Positions 51,590 through 60,758 of a stretch of 64,000 nucleotides of DNA are shown piece after piece; positions within the stretch are counted from its first letter, which is position 1; every line of letters starts with the position of its first letter. Position numbers and translations under genes: made by a program. A model generated the notes under the pieces. It saw only the letters and a list, made by a program, of their open reading frames with translations. It was not told where the DNA came from and ran no database searches. This stretch comes from Paenibacillus spiritus (GTDB taxonomy: Bacteria; Bacillota; Bacilli; Paenibacillales; Paenibacillaceae), in the NCBI RefSeq assembly GCF_008710135.1, contig NZ_VYKK01000007.1, forward strand, positions 62,001 through 126,000. The letters run 5' to 3'.

Positions 51590-52048
51590 TCAGCTTGCGC
51601 CCGGTGAGTTCCCTGCCGGCTTGAACGAAGGCAGCGCCCGGTAAATCCGGATTTCAACTCCGGGTTCCGACTCCCGGCCTTCCCCTGCCAGCAGATCTTC
51701 ATTCAATCCGGCAAGCGCGGCGCTGTTCGTAATGATCTTGGGGCAGGTTCGGAATAAGGCACCGGAATCCCCGCCGCCGAACTCCCCGTTATTCTCGACA
51801 TAGATTTCGCAGGGCTGGCCCGTATAATCGGTTCCGCGGAGCATATACCTGGCCGACAAGCGGGGCCGGCCGCTTCCTTTCTCCATAATCTGGGTGTCGA
51901 TTCCTCCGTCGAGGATCACACCCTCGAAGTAAGGCCCTGATGCGCTTCCGCTGAATGCTATCATCGTGACGGAGCTGCCGTCGGGGCTGTGCAGCTCCGT
52001 CGTCTGGCCGATCTTCACCTGAACGGTGAACACTTCCTCCCACTCCAT
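51590..52048 (-). CDS. DUF3237-family protein
   Basis: A 152-residue beta-rich protein matching DUF3237: EEVFTVQVKIGQTTEL, the ARYMLRGTDYTGQPCEIYVENNG segment and PKIITNS. Family members are small barrel-like proteins of unknown activity, often beside hydrolases. GGAAGGAGG precedes ATG 52048; the long upstream extension of the frame is antisense-like and not real. It starts 28 bases after the alpha/beta-hydrolase gene ends, so the two are probably cotranscribed. Confidence 0.82.
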   Translation of the reverse strand: MEWEEVFTVQVKIGQTTELHSPDGSSVTMIAFSGSASGPYFEGVILDGGIDTQIMEKGSGRPRLSARYMLRGTDYTGQPCEIYVENNGEFGGGDSGALFRTCPKIITNSAALAGLNEDLLAGEGRESEPGVEIRIYRALPSFKPAGNSPGAS

Positions 52049-52076
52049 TCGGGTTCCTCCTTCCGTGTCCGTCCCT

Positions 52077-53009
52077 TTACTCCTGCTCATGCTGAAAGGG
52101 CGTTCTCTCCATGACCGGAGCATGCAGGAACGCCGCCAGGAACCTCTCGGTGACGTCCAGCACTTGCGGGCTCCAGACTCCCGGACCATGCTCGGCGCCC
52201 GCCACCTTGTAGAACCATACCTGCTGCCCGTGTTCCTTGAGCGCCTTGTACAACTCGATACTCTGGCTGACGTGGACGACAGAGTCGCGGTCGCCGTGGA
52301 CAATAAGACAGGGCGGAAGCGGCCGGTCCAGGTTCTGATGAAGCGGACTGGCCTGCCGGGCCAGTTCCTGCCGCTCCTGTACCGGACCTCCAAGCAGCAG
52401 CCCTTCCGGAGCATCCGCGGCATTATGATCGAGAATATCGTTGTACTGCCCCAAGGTCAGGATGTCGGTTACTCCGTAGTAATCCACCACGGCGCATACG
52501 TCATCGGATTGATCCGGATACAGGCCGTTGGCATGCTCGCCCGGCGTAAAGGCGGTCATGAGCGACAGATGGCCTCCCGACGAATCGCCCCATACCGCCA
52601 CCCGCCGGGGATCAATCCCGTACTTCTCCGCATGGCTCCGCATGAACCGGATGGCGCATTTTATATCCTCGAGCGCAGCCGGATAACGGGCCACATCCGT
52701 ATCGCGAATCTCTACACTCGCCATGACGTACCCCTTGGCTGCAATCCGGGAGAGATTCGGCAATGCGGCGTACACATTCTGCGGCCGCCAGGCTGATCCC
52801 TGCACAAAGACGACCAGCGGGAAGGTATAGCCGTTTCTTACAGGCGCGATAATCTGCACGCTCCGCTTAAGTCCTTCATAATCGGCATAGACCACATCGG
52901 GCTCGTAGGTACAGGGGTAGTCACTCCCCTTCTCCGCAAACTCCGCATACAGAATTTGTGCTCCTTCCGGCATTTCACGGGCCGCCCGGTACGCCGCCTG
53001 CTGATCCAT
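52077..53009 (-). CDS. Alpha/beta hydrolase (esterase/peptidase-like)
   Basis: A 310-residue hydrolase. The nucleophile elbow is WGDSSGGHLSLM (Ser at about 146), the acid Asp is in IVHGDRDSVV, and the His is in GAEHGPGVW. The oxyanion segment reads VFVQGSAW in place of the HGGG seen in hormone-sensitive-lipase-like enzymes, closer to the BD-FAE/feruloyl esterase group. No signal peptide. GAGGAG precedes ATG 53009. It pairs with the downstream DUF3237 gene. Confidence 0.88.
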   Translation of the reverse strand: MDQQAAYRAAREMPEGAQILYAEFAEKGSDYPCTYEPDVVYADYEGLKRSVQIIAPVRNGYTFPLVVFVQGSAWRPQNVYAALPNLSRIAAKGYVMASVEIRDTDVARYPAALEDIKCAIRFMRSHAEKYGIDPRRVAVWGDSSGGHLSLMTAFTPGEHANGLYPDQSDDVCAVVDYYGVTDILTLGQYNDILDHNAADAPEGLLLGGPVQERQELARQASPLHQNLDRPLPPCLIVHGDRDSVVHVSQSIELYKALKEHGQQVWFYKVAGAEHGPGVWSPQVLDVTERFLAAFLHAPVMERTPFQHEQE

Positions 53010-53070
53010 GCTTCAACAACTCCTCGTCTCGATTTGGAATCCGCTTTCATTATACGGCCGGGGGTTCTCC

Positions 53071-53114
53071 AAAAAAAGAAACAATCGAAAGGAATATCCC
53101 CCCTCGATTGTTTC
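53071..53114 (-). terminator. Intrinsic terminator of the chemoreceptor/binding-protein unit
   Basis: GAAACAATCGA (53078-53088) pairs with TCGATTGTTTC (53104-53114), followed on the minus strand by seven T residues. Confidence 0.9.
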
Positions 53115-53190
53115 ATCTGACTTCATCTCTCCTTCCGACAGACTCGAGAAATGAACTCACGGTACTGCATTCCGTCTTCCAATTTGCCGT

Positions 53191-54516
53191 CTACCGGTCC
53201 TTTCCGATCACTTCCCGCCTTGCCTTCTGCCATTTGTCGTTCAGCTTGGCGTATTCGGCCTCGATATCGGAGGACAGCGCAATCTCCCGGATCAGGCTGC
53301 TGTCGTCCAGTTGAATTTCGGCGGCCGAAGAGATCCGGGAGAAGAGCTCGTCGGTCTTGACCGCACTCAGCATCTTGGGATGATAGGATAAGAACTCCTT
53401 GATCTGGGGAATAGAAGACTCTCTTGTCTTAAGCGTCGGAATATATCCCAGTTGATCCGCCATATCCGATTCCTCGATGAGAAATTTGATCCATGCCTTG
53501 GCGGCAGCCTTATTGGGGCTGTTCTTGTTGACGCCAAGAGAGTAGTCGGGGTTTAAATAGGCGTTGGGCGTTCCCGTCTCCGAGACCGGCAGCGGCATAA
53601 ATCCGATATCTTCCGACTTAACCCCGGTATCCGTCTTCTCCAGAACCTGTGCAATGGCCCAGTTGCCCAGGTAATACATGGCTTCGTTTCCTTTGGCGAT
53701 TTCGGATTTGGATTGTTCCCAGGTATCCCCGAACAGATCGCTCTCCGCGTAGCCTTTCTGCACTATGGTGCGGATCACCCCATAGGCTTTGCCGATTTCC
53801 GCATCTTCGCGGAACGGCCGATCGGTTCCGGTCATGTACTGGAGCCGGGACTCATCTCCTGTAAGGATGGGCGACATGGAACCGCCCCAGTTCGTTAAGG
53901 TCCATCCTGACGAGAAGCTTAAGTGCACCGGCGTAATTCCGGCTTGCTTCAGCTTCTCGCAGGCAGCATAGAATTGTTCCCGGTTGGTCGGAACGGATGT
54001 GATACCGGCGGTTTTAAATGCTTTTTTGTTGTAGATGATGCCCACGGCGGACACGCCGATGGTAATTCCATAGGTTTTTCCCTCATAGGCATTGTTATCG
54101 TTGAAGTAGAGATTCTCCCCCAGCCCCAAGTCGTCCAGCGGTTCAAAATAGTCCCCCAGGTTGCTCTTGTCCATGTCCAGCGGCAGAATCAGAACATCGC
54201 CGTAATGATTGCTAAGAATCTTCACCCGTATGTCTGTGGCGTAGTCGTTGAGCGACGTGACGTGAACATCGGTAACCGCCGGATATTTCTTCTTGAACTG
54301 ATCAACATAGCGATTATAAAATCCGTTCTCGACCAAGTCCGGCCGATTGGAGATAAACGTAATCTCTCCTCCGATCCCGGAGGAGGCAGCCGACGGAGAA
54401 GCAACTTTCTCCCGCTGCGCCGCCTCTTTCCCTGTCTCCGAGCGCTGACAGCCCGCAAGAATCAGGGAGAGCGCCAGAATAGCCGCGAGCCATGACGAAT
54501 AAGGTTTCCTTGCCAT
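53191..54516 (-). CDS. Extracellular solute-binding lipoprotein (family 1)
   Basis: A 441-residue lipoprotein. Lipobox LILAGC places the lipidated Cys near residue 23. The mature part resembles carbohydrate-binding proteins of ABC importers (EITFISNRPDLVENGFYNRYVDQFKKKYP, VGIIYNKKAFKTAGI, GNWAIAQVLEK, YSLGVNKNSPNKAAAKAWIKFL). No permease or ATPase gene is next to it. It begins 21 bp after the chemoreceptor stop in the same direction, so it may present sugar to that receptor. ATG 54516 follows AGGAGG by 7 bases; an earlier ATG at 54522 is too close. Confidence 0.9.
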   Translation of the reverse strand: MARKPYSSWLAAILALSLILAGCQRSETGKEAAQREKVASPSAASSGIGGEITFISNRPDLVENGFYNRYVDQFKKKYPAVTDVHVTSLNDYATDIRVKILSNHYGDVLILPLDMDKSNLGDYFEPLDDLGLGENLYFNDNNAYEGKTYGITIGVSAVGIIYNKKAFKTAGITSVPTNREQFYAACEKLKQAGITPVHLSFSSGWTLTNWGGSMSPILTGDESRLQYMTGTDRPFREDAEIGKAYGVIRTIVQKGYAESDLFGDTWEQSKSEIAKGNEAMYYLGNWAIAQVLEKTDTGVKSEDIGFMPLPVSETGTPNAYLNPDYSLGVNKNSPNKAAAKAWIKFLIEESDMADQLGYIPTLKTRESSIPQIKEFLSYHPKMLSAVKTDELFSRISSAAEIQLDDSSLIREIALSSDIEAEYAKLNDKWQKARREVIGKDR

Positions 54517-54537
54517 ATCCATTCCTCCTGTATGGGA

Positions 54538-56637
54538 TTACATCCTGAATAATGCCAACGACTTTTGCAACGATTCCGCTAGCTTGTCCATCTCTTCCGA
54601 TAAACCGACCAGCCGCTTGCTCATCTCCAGCTGTTCGGCGCTGATGGAGGCAACTTGCTGGGAAGAAGCCGATGTCTCCTCGGATACTGCACTGACATTA
54701 GAGATTGACTCGTTCAATCCCTGCTGAGCCCGGCTCAGCTCTTCGACCGTGCGGGTGACCTCTGCGGATCTATCCATAAATTCATTCATCTGGTCCTTGA
54801 CGCGAACCAGAATGCGGTTGGTATCTTGAACCGTGGCCGTCTGGGCTTGATAGAGCGGGTAAGCTTCCGTCAGGATTTTGACCGTATCCTGCATCTCCTC
54901 CTGCACTCTCCGGGTGATCCCTCCCACAATTTCAATAGACTGCTTGGACTGCTCCGCCAATTTGCGAATTTCACCGGCTACCACTGCAAATCCCCGGCCT
55001 GCTTCGCCGGCACGCGCTGCCTCAATCGTGGCGTTCAAGGAGAGAATATTGGTCTGCTGGGTCATAGCGGTCATCGTATTCAGAATTCCGGCAATGGAAG
55101 AAGTACTTTCCTTCAGCGCCCCAACCTTGTCCATCATCTCCCGGGTAACCCTCTCGGTGGACCGGGTCTTCTCTATAAGATCACTCATATATCGGGTTCC
55201 CTGCTCGCTGATCGCATTCACCTCGCCGGCCGCATCGTTCATCTCCCGGTTGGAGAGAACCACCTTCTCCATTTGCAGGCTTATGGCAGCGGACAAGCTA
55301 TGACTCTTCTCAGCCTCAATGGCAAGCGAAGCCGCTCCTTGAGCAATCTGTTCCGTGGCGGCCGTAATTTCCAGAGCCGCTCCCGAAGATTGCTTGGAGG
55401 AATCCGTTAAATGCTCGGCTGTGGCCGATACCTGGTGCGCCGATTCATCCGTCTGCCGGACCAGCGCAGCCATGCTCTCCATCATCGCGTTGAACCCCTC
55501 GCCCAGTTGGCCGATCTCGTCCTTTGTGCGAATCGGCGCACGCACGGCCAGATTGCCGCGGGCGCCCTCGGCCATCAGCCTCTTCAGCCGGATGAGCGGG
55601 TTGGCAAAGATTCGAATCATTGCATAACCCAGTCCCACGGAGAGAATGGTAGAGACTATCAAGATAACGACAACGAACGCCAGAATTCGCTCGGCGCTGG
55701 AGAGCAGGTCACTGACCCGCACTTCGCCTGTCAGGACCCAACCCGTAACGGCCGATTGATCGTAAATTTCCAGATAGCGTGTGCCGTCTGAGTGGGTGGC
55801 GGTGAATATCCCCTGGCCCTCAAGCTTCCCTTTTGCGCCATCCAATTGCAAGAACGGCGACTTCCCGCCAATGCGGCCCATTTCCTTGTCATACACAATC
55901 GCCTGCGTCGCCGGGTCCAGCATGGAGACGCCGCCTTTGCCCTCCTGACTGGAAGTCGTTAAGGTCATGCCGGCCAGCTGCGAAGACAGCGCTTCGATCT
56001 TGATCTCAATCAGGATCACGGCTACCGGACCGTCATAGTTGCGGAGAACGCGCGCAAGTCCGATACTGTTCTTCCCGCCCACAAAGCCCTTTCTGGACGG
56101 AAGCCATACCTCTTCCCCTTGAGTCCGAGTCACGGCGCCGAACCAATCCGGTTTCTCAAGAGAGGCCAGGTTCAAGGAATAGGTGGAGGCGGCTGCCGAG
56201 CCGTCCGGATGAAAGAGCGTAATTCCGTTCAGGTTGTCTACAGAAGACATCGTCTTCTTCATATAGCCCACCAGATCACTCTGCTTGTTCATATAGTTCA
56301 GCGAGTTGCTCGGCATCCCCATGTACTCCGTCAGCCGCTTCATGAAATCGACATCGGAAATATACTGCAGGGAATACTCTCTGTACTTGTCAAAGACCAG
56401 GTCCAAATTTTGGCGCGCCTGAACCAGAGTCTGCTCGGAGGAATGCGATACCTCGTCCAGAATCGAGTCTTTGGCAATCCGGTAGGATTGAATCCCTACG
56501 ACGCTGACCATGACAACAACGGTTGTAAAAAAGAATAAAAACAGCTTGGCCCCCAAGCTGTTTCTGGGATCAATCACTCCCTTTAGGCGTGAACTGCGCC
56601 CTCCCGGCGCAGACGTCTCTTGCCGCCTGTGATCCAT
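54538..56637 (-). CDS. Methyl-accepting chemotaxis protein
   Basis: A 699-residue transmembrane chemoreceptor. TM1 at about 30-50; a double-Cache-type extracellular domain at about 55-325; TM2 at about 330-352; HAMP ([26 protein letters not shown]) next; and a long signalling coiled coil. The hairpin tip is [32 protein letters not shown], the CheA/CheW-contact region. No C-terminal pentapeptide for CheR tethering. GGAGGTG precedes ATG 56637. A binding lipoprotein gene follows directly. Confidence 0.93.
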   Translation of the reverse strand: MDHRRQETSAPGGRSSRLKGVIDPRNSLGAKLFLFFFTTVVVMVSVVGIQSYRIAKDSILDEVSHSSEQTLVQARQNLDLVFDKYREYSLQYISDVDFMKRLTEYMGMPSNSLNYMNKQSDLVGYMKKTMSSVDNLNGITLFHPDGSAAASTYSLNLASLEKPDWFGAVTRTQGEEVWLPSRKGFVGGKNSIGLARVLRNYDGPVAVILIEIKIEALSSQLAGMTLTTSSQEGKGGVSMLDPATQAIVYDKEMGRIGGKSPFLQLDGAKGKLEGQGIFTATHSDGTRYLEIYDQSAVTGWVLTGEVRVSDLLSSAERILAFVVVILIVSTILSVGLGYAMIRIFANPLIRLKRLMAEGARGNLAVRAPIRTKDEIGQLGEGFNAMMESMAALVRQTDESAHQVSATAEHLTDSSKQSSGAALEITAATEQIAQGAASLAIEAEKSHSLSAAISLQMEKVVLSNREMNDAAGEVNAISEQGTRYMSDLIEKTRSTERVTREMMDKVGALKESTSSIAGILNTMTAMTQQTNILSLNATIEAARAGEAGRGFAVVAGEIRKLAEQSKQSIEIVGGITRRVQEEMQDTVKILTEAYPLYQAQTATVQDTNRILVRVKDQMNEFMDRSAEVTRTVEELSRAQQGLNESISNVSAVSEETSASSQQVASISAEQLEMSKRLVGLSEEMDKLAESLQKSLALFRM

Positions 56638-56940
56638 TTATCAACACCTCCGTAAATTTCACTGACACCCAGGGTTAATTTCGGAGATAACTCTTATCTT
56701 TTAAATATAAAAATTTCGTTGTAATTCCTTGCACTTTCTGCCGTTTGGTTTCACAAATTTGATCCATTTATGTCATATCCATTCTCTGTCCAATGATGTA
56801 TACTATTTATTTTGAACCCTCTTTATCTTCCGTTCGGGTAATGGAAGATAAAAATGACTGATAAAGGGTACTTTATGGGTATTCTTACTAGGGGATCTTT
56901 TTGCAGCAGACTATCGGTTACCATCAAGGGAGGACACAGC
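56638..56940. other. Divergent intergenic region between chemoreceptor and peptide transporter
   Basis: AT-rich, no gene. TATACT at 56799-56804 is a plausible -10 for the transporter, giving a leader of about 130 bases. In that leader TTTATCTTCC (56822-56831) pairs with GGAAGATAAA (56843-56852). No poly-T follows immediately, so the hairpin may be regulatory. Confidence 0.45.
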
Positions 56941-58431
56941 ATGGCGGGTTTAGACAAGCAGAAAATTGCGGAGAGTGTGCCGCAGAAAGGATTTTTCGGA
57001 CATCCTAAAGGGTTGTTCACTCTGTTCTTCACGGAATTTTGGGAGCGCTTCTCCTACTACGGAATGAAGGCTATCCTTGTTTATTATATGTACTACGAAG
57101 TCAGCCGGGGCGGCCTTGGCATGGAGGAGAGCACGGCTCTCGCTATTATGTCCATCTACGGTTCTCTGGTCTATATGTCCGGAATTATCGGCGGCTGGCT
57201 GGCGGACCGGATCTTCGGCGCCTCCAAGGCAGTCTTCTACGGCGGTATCCTGATTATGCTGGGCCACATCGCGCTGGCGATTCCGGGCAGCGTTCCGCTG
57301 TTCTTCATCTCCATGGTGCTGATCGTGCTCGGTACCGGCCTGCTGAAGCCGAACGTATCCAGCGTTGTCGGAGAGCTTTATACCGAACAGGACTCCCGCC
57401 GCGATGCCGGATTCAGTATTTTCTATATGGGCATTAACCTGGGAGCGTTCCTGGCCCCGCTCGTGGTGGGAACCGTGGGCGATTACAACTTCCATCTCGG
57501 CTTCGGCATTGCCGCCGTCGGCATGCTGCTGGGTCTGGTTATCTTTGCTTATACCAAGAAGAACAATCTTGGACTTGCGGGCACGAACGTCGCCAGTCCG
57601 CTGTCCCCGTCGGAACGCAAGAAGGTGTTCCGCAATATCGGAATCGGCGCAGCCCTTCTGGCTGTCGCGCTGGCCGTCACCATTCCGCTCGGCCTGCTGA
57701 CCTTCGACTCGCTGATCGTGATTGTCGGCATTCTGGGTATTCTGATTCCGACGATGTACTTCATCGTCATGTACCGCAGTCCGCGCACCACCAGTGTGGA
57801 GCGCTCCAGACTGATTGCCTATATTCCGCTGTTCATCGCCGCCATTATGTTCTGGGCGATCCAGGAGCAGGGCTCCACCATCCTGGCGAACTACGCGGAT
57901 AAGCGGACGCAGCTGGACTTCGCCGGCATTCATATCAAGCCCGCCTGGTTCCAGTCGCTGAACCCGCTGTTCATCATCACCCTGGCCCCGGTCTTCGCCT
58001 GGTTCTGGGTGAAGCTCGGCAAGCGGCAGCCTTCCATTCCGAAGAAGTTCTCTTTGGGCCTGCTGTTCGCCGGATTGTCGTTCCTGGTCATTCTGCTGCC
58101 GGCTTACTTCGGCGGCGAAGATTCTCTGGTGAACCCGCTGTGGCTGGTACTCAGCTATTTCATCGTCGTCCTCGGAGAATTGTGCCTGTCTCCGGTAGGT
58201 CTGTCGGCGACAACCAAACTGGCGCCTTCCGCCTTCTCGGCCCAGACGATGAGCCTGTGGTTCCTGTCCAGTGCGGCGGCTCAGGCTATCAACGCGCAGA
58301 TCGTGAAGTTCTACTCGCCGGCTACCGAAATGGTCTACTTCGGCGTTATCGGCGGAGCGGCCATCGTGCTCGGCATTCTGCTCTTTGCGCTGTCGCCGAA
58401 GATTCAGGGCTATATGAAGGGAATTCAATAA
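56941..58431 (+). CDS. POT-family proton-dependent peptide transporter (DtpT-like)
   Basis: A 496-residue di/tripeptide importer with 12-14 TM segments. Family motif FFTEFWERFSYYGMKAILVYYM carries the ExxER proton-coupling motif. GGWLADRIFGASKAVFYGG and FSIFYMGINLGAFLAP follow, and the second half has AIQEQGSTILANYADKRTQ. ATG 56941 follows GGGAGGACACAGC by 8 bases; an upstream in-frame ATG at 56854 lacks a site. It ends at a very long terminator. Confidence 0.93.
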   Translation: MAGLDKQKIAESVPQKGFFGHPKGLFTLFFTEFWERFSYYGMKAILVYYMYYEVSRGGLGMEESTALAIMSIYGSLVYMSGIIGGWLADRIFGASKAVFYGGILIMLGHIALAIPGSVPLFFISMVLIVLGTGLLKPNVSSVVGELYTEQDSRRDAGFSIFYMGINLGAFLAPLVVGTVGDYNFHLGFGIAAVGMLLGLVIFAYTKKNNLGLAGTNVASPLSPSERKKVFRNIGIGAALLAVALAVTIPLGLLTFDSLIVIVGILGILIPTMYFIVMYRSPRTTSVERSRLIAYIPLFIAAIMFWAIQEQGSTILANYADKRTQLDFAGIHIKPAWFQSLNPLFIITLAPVFAWFWVKLGKRQPSIPKKFSLGLLFAGLSFLVILLPAYFGGEDSLVNPLWLVLSYFIVVLGELCLSPVGLSATTKLAPSAFSAQTMSLWFLSSAAAQAINAQIVKFYSPATEMVYFGVIGGAAIVLGILLFALSPKIQGYMKGIQ

Positions 58432-58446
58432 GCCTGGCCGCCTCTG

Positions 58447-58505
58447 AAGCCGCCCCCCGGAAGAAGCGAGATTCGTCTCCGCTTCTTCCGGGGGGCGGCT
58501 TTTTT
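58447..58505 (+). terminator. Intrinsic terminator of the peptide transporter gene
   Basis: A 22-bp perfect stem at 58447-58468 and 58480-58501 (GCCGCCCCCCGG core), followed by T residues. It is the longest terminator stem in the window. Confidence 0.93.
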
Positions 58506-58609
58506 ATTCTTCTGCGGATAGGCCCGGACGCCTTGATTCAAGCGCAGCCAAGAGGACCGGTAAAGGTGATATGATAAGGATAAACCCATACCCGAAAGAA
58601 GGGATTCTA

Positions 58610-59065
58610 TTGATTATCCAATCCTATTCCGCCGAGGATTTTCAGGCCTGTGTCCGCTTGTTCATTCAGGTGTTCCGTCAGCCGCCCTGGAAGGATCGTT
58701 GGAACGAAGCTGACGCGGCCTGTTATCTAAGCAATTACATCCATACCCCCGGCTTCCGGGGAATCGTCGCGAAGGAGGGAGACCGCGTTCACGGGCTGAT
58801 CTTCGGATTCCGCAAGAGATGGTGGAGCGGCGACGAGTTCTACATCCACGAAATGTGCGTGGACAGCGGTCTTCAACGGACCGGAACCGGGACGGAGATG
58901 CTGCGCCATCTGGAGAACACCCTGAAGGACGAGTCGGTAAGCCGAATTACCCTGTTGACCGACAGGGGAATTGCCGCCGAGGACTTTTACAGAGCGAACG
59001 GATTTGAGGAAATCGAACGGTTAATCTTTATGAACAAGGAGCTTGGAGAGGGGAATATCCGTTGA
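58610..59065 (+). CDS. GNAT-family N-acetyltransferase
   Basis: A 151-residue acetyltransferase. IIQSYSAEDFQACVRLFIQVF is the usual N-terminus. The acetyl-CoA pocket is MCVDSGLQRTGTGTEMLRHLE (Q-R-T-G-T-G), and LLTDRGIAAEDFYRANGFEE ends the fold. The start is TTG 58610 after AAGGGA; ATG 58571 is in frame but precedes the conserved domain. The next gene overlaps by four bases, so the two are translated together. Acceptor unknown. Confidence 0.88.
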   Translation: MIIQSYSAEDFQACVRLFIQVFRQPPWKDRWNEADAACYLSNYIHTPGFRGIVAKEGDRVHGLIFGFRKRWWSGDEFYIHEMCVDSGLQRTGTGTEMLRHLENTLKDESVSRITLLTDRGIAAEDFYRANGFEEIERLIFMNKELGEGNIR

Positions 59066-59871
59066 AGCGTCCAAGAAGGCCAAGAAGAAAGGTCATTCTG
59101 CTGGTGCTCGTTTTGCTGATCGGCTCCGCCGCCGCCGGTTCGCTAATGGTCTATGCCAAGCCGGTACGGGCTATATTGGTAGATTATTCGAGCATGAACG
59201 AAATCGGCAACCGTATCTATCTGGAAGCCGGTCTCCAAATGGAGGATACCCTGGCCTCCAACCTGCTGACCCAGGCCGAAGCGGCCGAGGATCAGGTGGC
59301 GGAGGTGTTCGGCAGTCGGGTCTCTGCGCCCTACTTAATCTTCGCCATAACGCCCAAGACATGGAACCGATATGCGGAGAACCCGACCGGACAAACCTAT
59401 TATTACCCCTGGAGAAATTACATTGTCATCGGTCCTGAGGGACTCAACGAGAATGTCATTTCGCATGAATTCTCGCATGCCGAGTTGAGGGAACGGCTTC
59501 ACAACAAGAAGAAGGTCCCGGCCTGGTTCGATGAAGGATTAGCCACCATGATCGACGGCAGATATCTCCACAGTGAAGCCGTATGGAAAGAACAGACGAA
59601 CGACGGCCGGCAACCATTCAATATGGACACGCTGGATTCTTATCGGGACTTCGATTATGGAACCCCGGAAGCCTACCTTCATTATAACTTGGCATGCCAC
59701 GAAGTGACGCGTTGGTACTCCTTGGTCGGAAGCGAGGGGCTGACCCGGCTCATCGACGAGCTCAATAACGGCAAGAAATTCGGGCCGCTGTACAGGGAGA
59801 TCGAAGGCATAAGGGCTGGTTCCGGCGCGCAGCCCCGTTCATTCCCGGCATCCAAGGCCCCGGCCAAGTGA
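59062..59871 (+). CDS. Membrane-anchored zinc metallopeptidase-like protein (gluzincin)
   Basis: A 269-residue protein. A Lys/Arg-rich start and one TM segment (about 10-32) anchor it with the rest outside. The active site is ISHEFSHAELRERL (HExxH at 135-139) with the downstream Glu in AWFDEGLATMIDGRY (Glu158), as in gluzincin peptidases. YLHYNLACHEVTRWY may form a further wall. I cannot name a family. TTG 59062 overlaps the GNAT stop and follows GAGGGGA by about 8 bases. Processing of a surface or signalling protein is possible. Confidence 0.75.
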   Translation: MKRPRRPRRKVILLVLVLLIGSAAAGSLMVYAKPVRAILVDYSSMNEIGNRIYLEAGLQMEDTLASNLLTQAEAAEDQVAEVFGSRVSAPYLIFAITPKTWNRYAENPTGQTYYYPWRNYIVIGPEGLNENVISHEFSHAELRERLHNKKKVPAWFDEGLATMIDGRYLHSEAVWKEQTNDGRQPFNMDTLDSYRDFDYGTPEAYLHYNLACHEVTRWYSLVGSEGLTRLIDELNNGKKFGPLYREIEGIRAGSGAQPRSFPASKAPAK

Positions 59872-59949
59872 CTCCGGTCACTAACAACGCGGCAGAGAGG
59901 TGTATACTGGGTCGGGTACAGCGATTACGCACGGGAGGAATTCTACAGC

Positions 59950-60711
59950 ATGGGACGATATGAACAGCAGCGAAATTTCCTGAAGTCCAACTTTCTGGAG
60001 TTCAAGCACGTGAAGACGGACAAAATCAAGGGTCTGCCGCAGCCCCCGGCCGTCAAACCGTATTCTTCTTCATCCGTTATCGTCGATCTGCCGGAATTTA
60101 GCGGGGACATTGCGGGGCAGGCCACGGTCTATGACTGCATCAAATCCAGAAGAAGCACCCGCTTCTACGCGCAGGAGAGCCTGCGTCTGGAGGAATTATC
60201 CTATCTGCTCTGGGCCTCGCAGGGAATTACCGGAGCGACCAAAGGCGGACTTATGCTGCGGACGGTGCCGTGCAGCGGTGCTACGCACACGTTCGAGACC
60301 TATCTTTTTATCACGCGGGTCGAGGGTATTCCCCAGGGGGTCTACCGGTATTTGCCGGTGGAGCATAAGCTTCTCTTCCTGTTCGAGCTGGATGAGATTG
60401 ATCAGAAGATTGATGCCATCACCCTGGAGCAGCCCTTTGTTCCGAACTTTGCCAAGAAGGCAGCTGTCCTGTTCGCCTGGAGCACGACGCCCTACCGTTC
60501 CGAATGGAAATATGACATCTCCGCCCACAAAAAAATCCTGATCGACATCGGACATGTCTCCCAGAACCTTTATCTCGCGAGCGAGTCCATCGGCGCAGGA
60601 GCCTGCGCGATCGGGATCTACGACCAGAACCTGATCGACGACGTATTGGGGCTGGACGGCGAGGAAGAATTCGTGCTGTTCTTGAGTGCGGTCGGGAAGA
60701 AGAGGGAATAA
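59950..60711 (+). CDS. SagB/ThcOx-type FMN-dependent oxidoreductase (nitroreductase fold)
   Basis: A 253-residue flavoenzyme. TVYDCIKSRRSTRFYAQ and ELSYLLWASQGIT mark the nitroreductase fold of the SagB type, RTVPCSGATHTFETYLF follows, and DIGHVSQNLYLASESIGAGACAIG binds FMN. SagB-type enzymes oxidise azolines in thiazole/oxazole-modified peptides, but no YcaO, E1-like protein or precursor gene is here, so this is a stand-alone member. GGGAGG precedes ATG 59950. Function in the cell is not known. Confidence 0.88.
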   Translation: MGRYEQQRNFLKSNFLEFKHVKTDKIKGLPQPPAVKPYSSSSVIVDLPEFSGDIAGQATVYDCIKSRRSTRFYAQESLRLEELSYLLWASQGITGATKGGLMLRTVPCSGATHTFETYLFITRVEGIPQGVYRYLPVEHKLLFLFELDEIDQKIDAITLEQPFVPNFAKKAAVLFAWSTTPYRSEWKYDISAHKKILIDIGHVSQNLYLASESIGAGACAIGIYDQNLIDDVLGLDGEEEFVLFLSAVGKKRE

Positions 60712-60726
60712 ATCAGGCGAAAGAGG

Positions 60727-60752
60727 AAAAGGACAGGGCTTAAGCCCTGTCC
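60727..60752 (-). terminator. Palindromic terminator of the DUF2075 gene
   Basis: GGACAGGGCTT (60731-60741) and its exact complement (60742-60752) form a 22-bp palindrome, followed on the minus strand by TTTTCC. It lies seven bases past the DUF2075 stop. Confidence 0.75.
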
Positions 60753-60758
60753 AAACAT

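Noticed and set aside
51590..52423. 277-codon version of the DUF3237 gene
   Set aside because: The first 125 codons are antisense-phase to the alpha/beta hydrolase gene, and AAGGAGG sits directly before ATG 52048.
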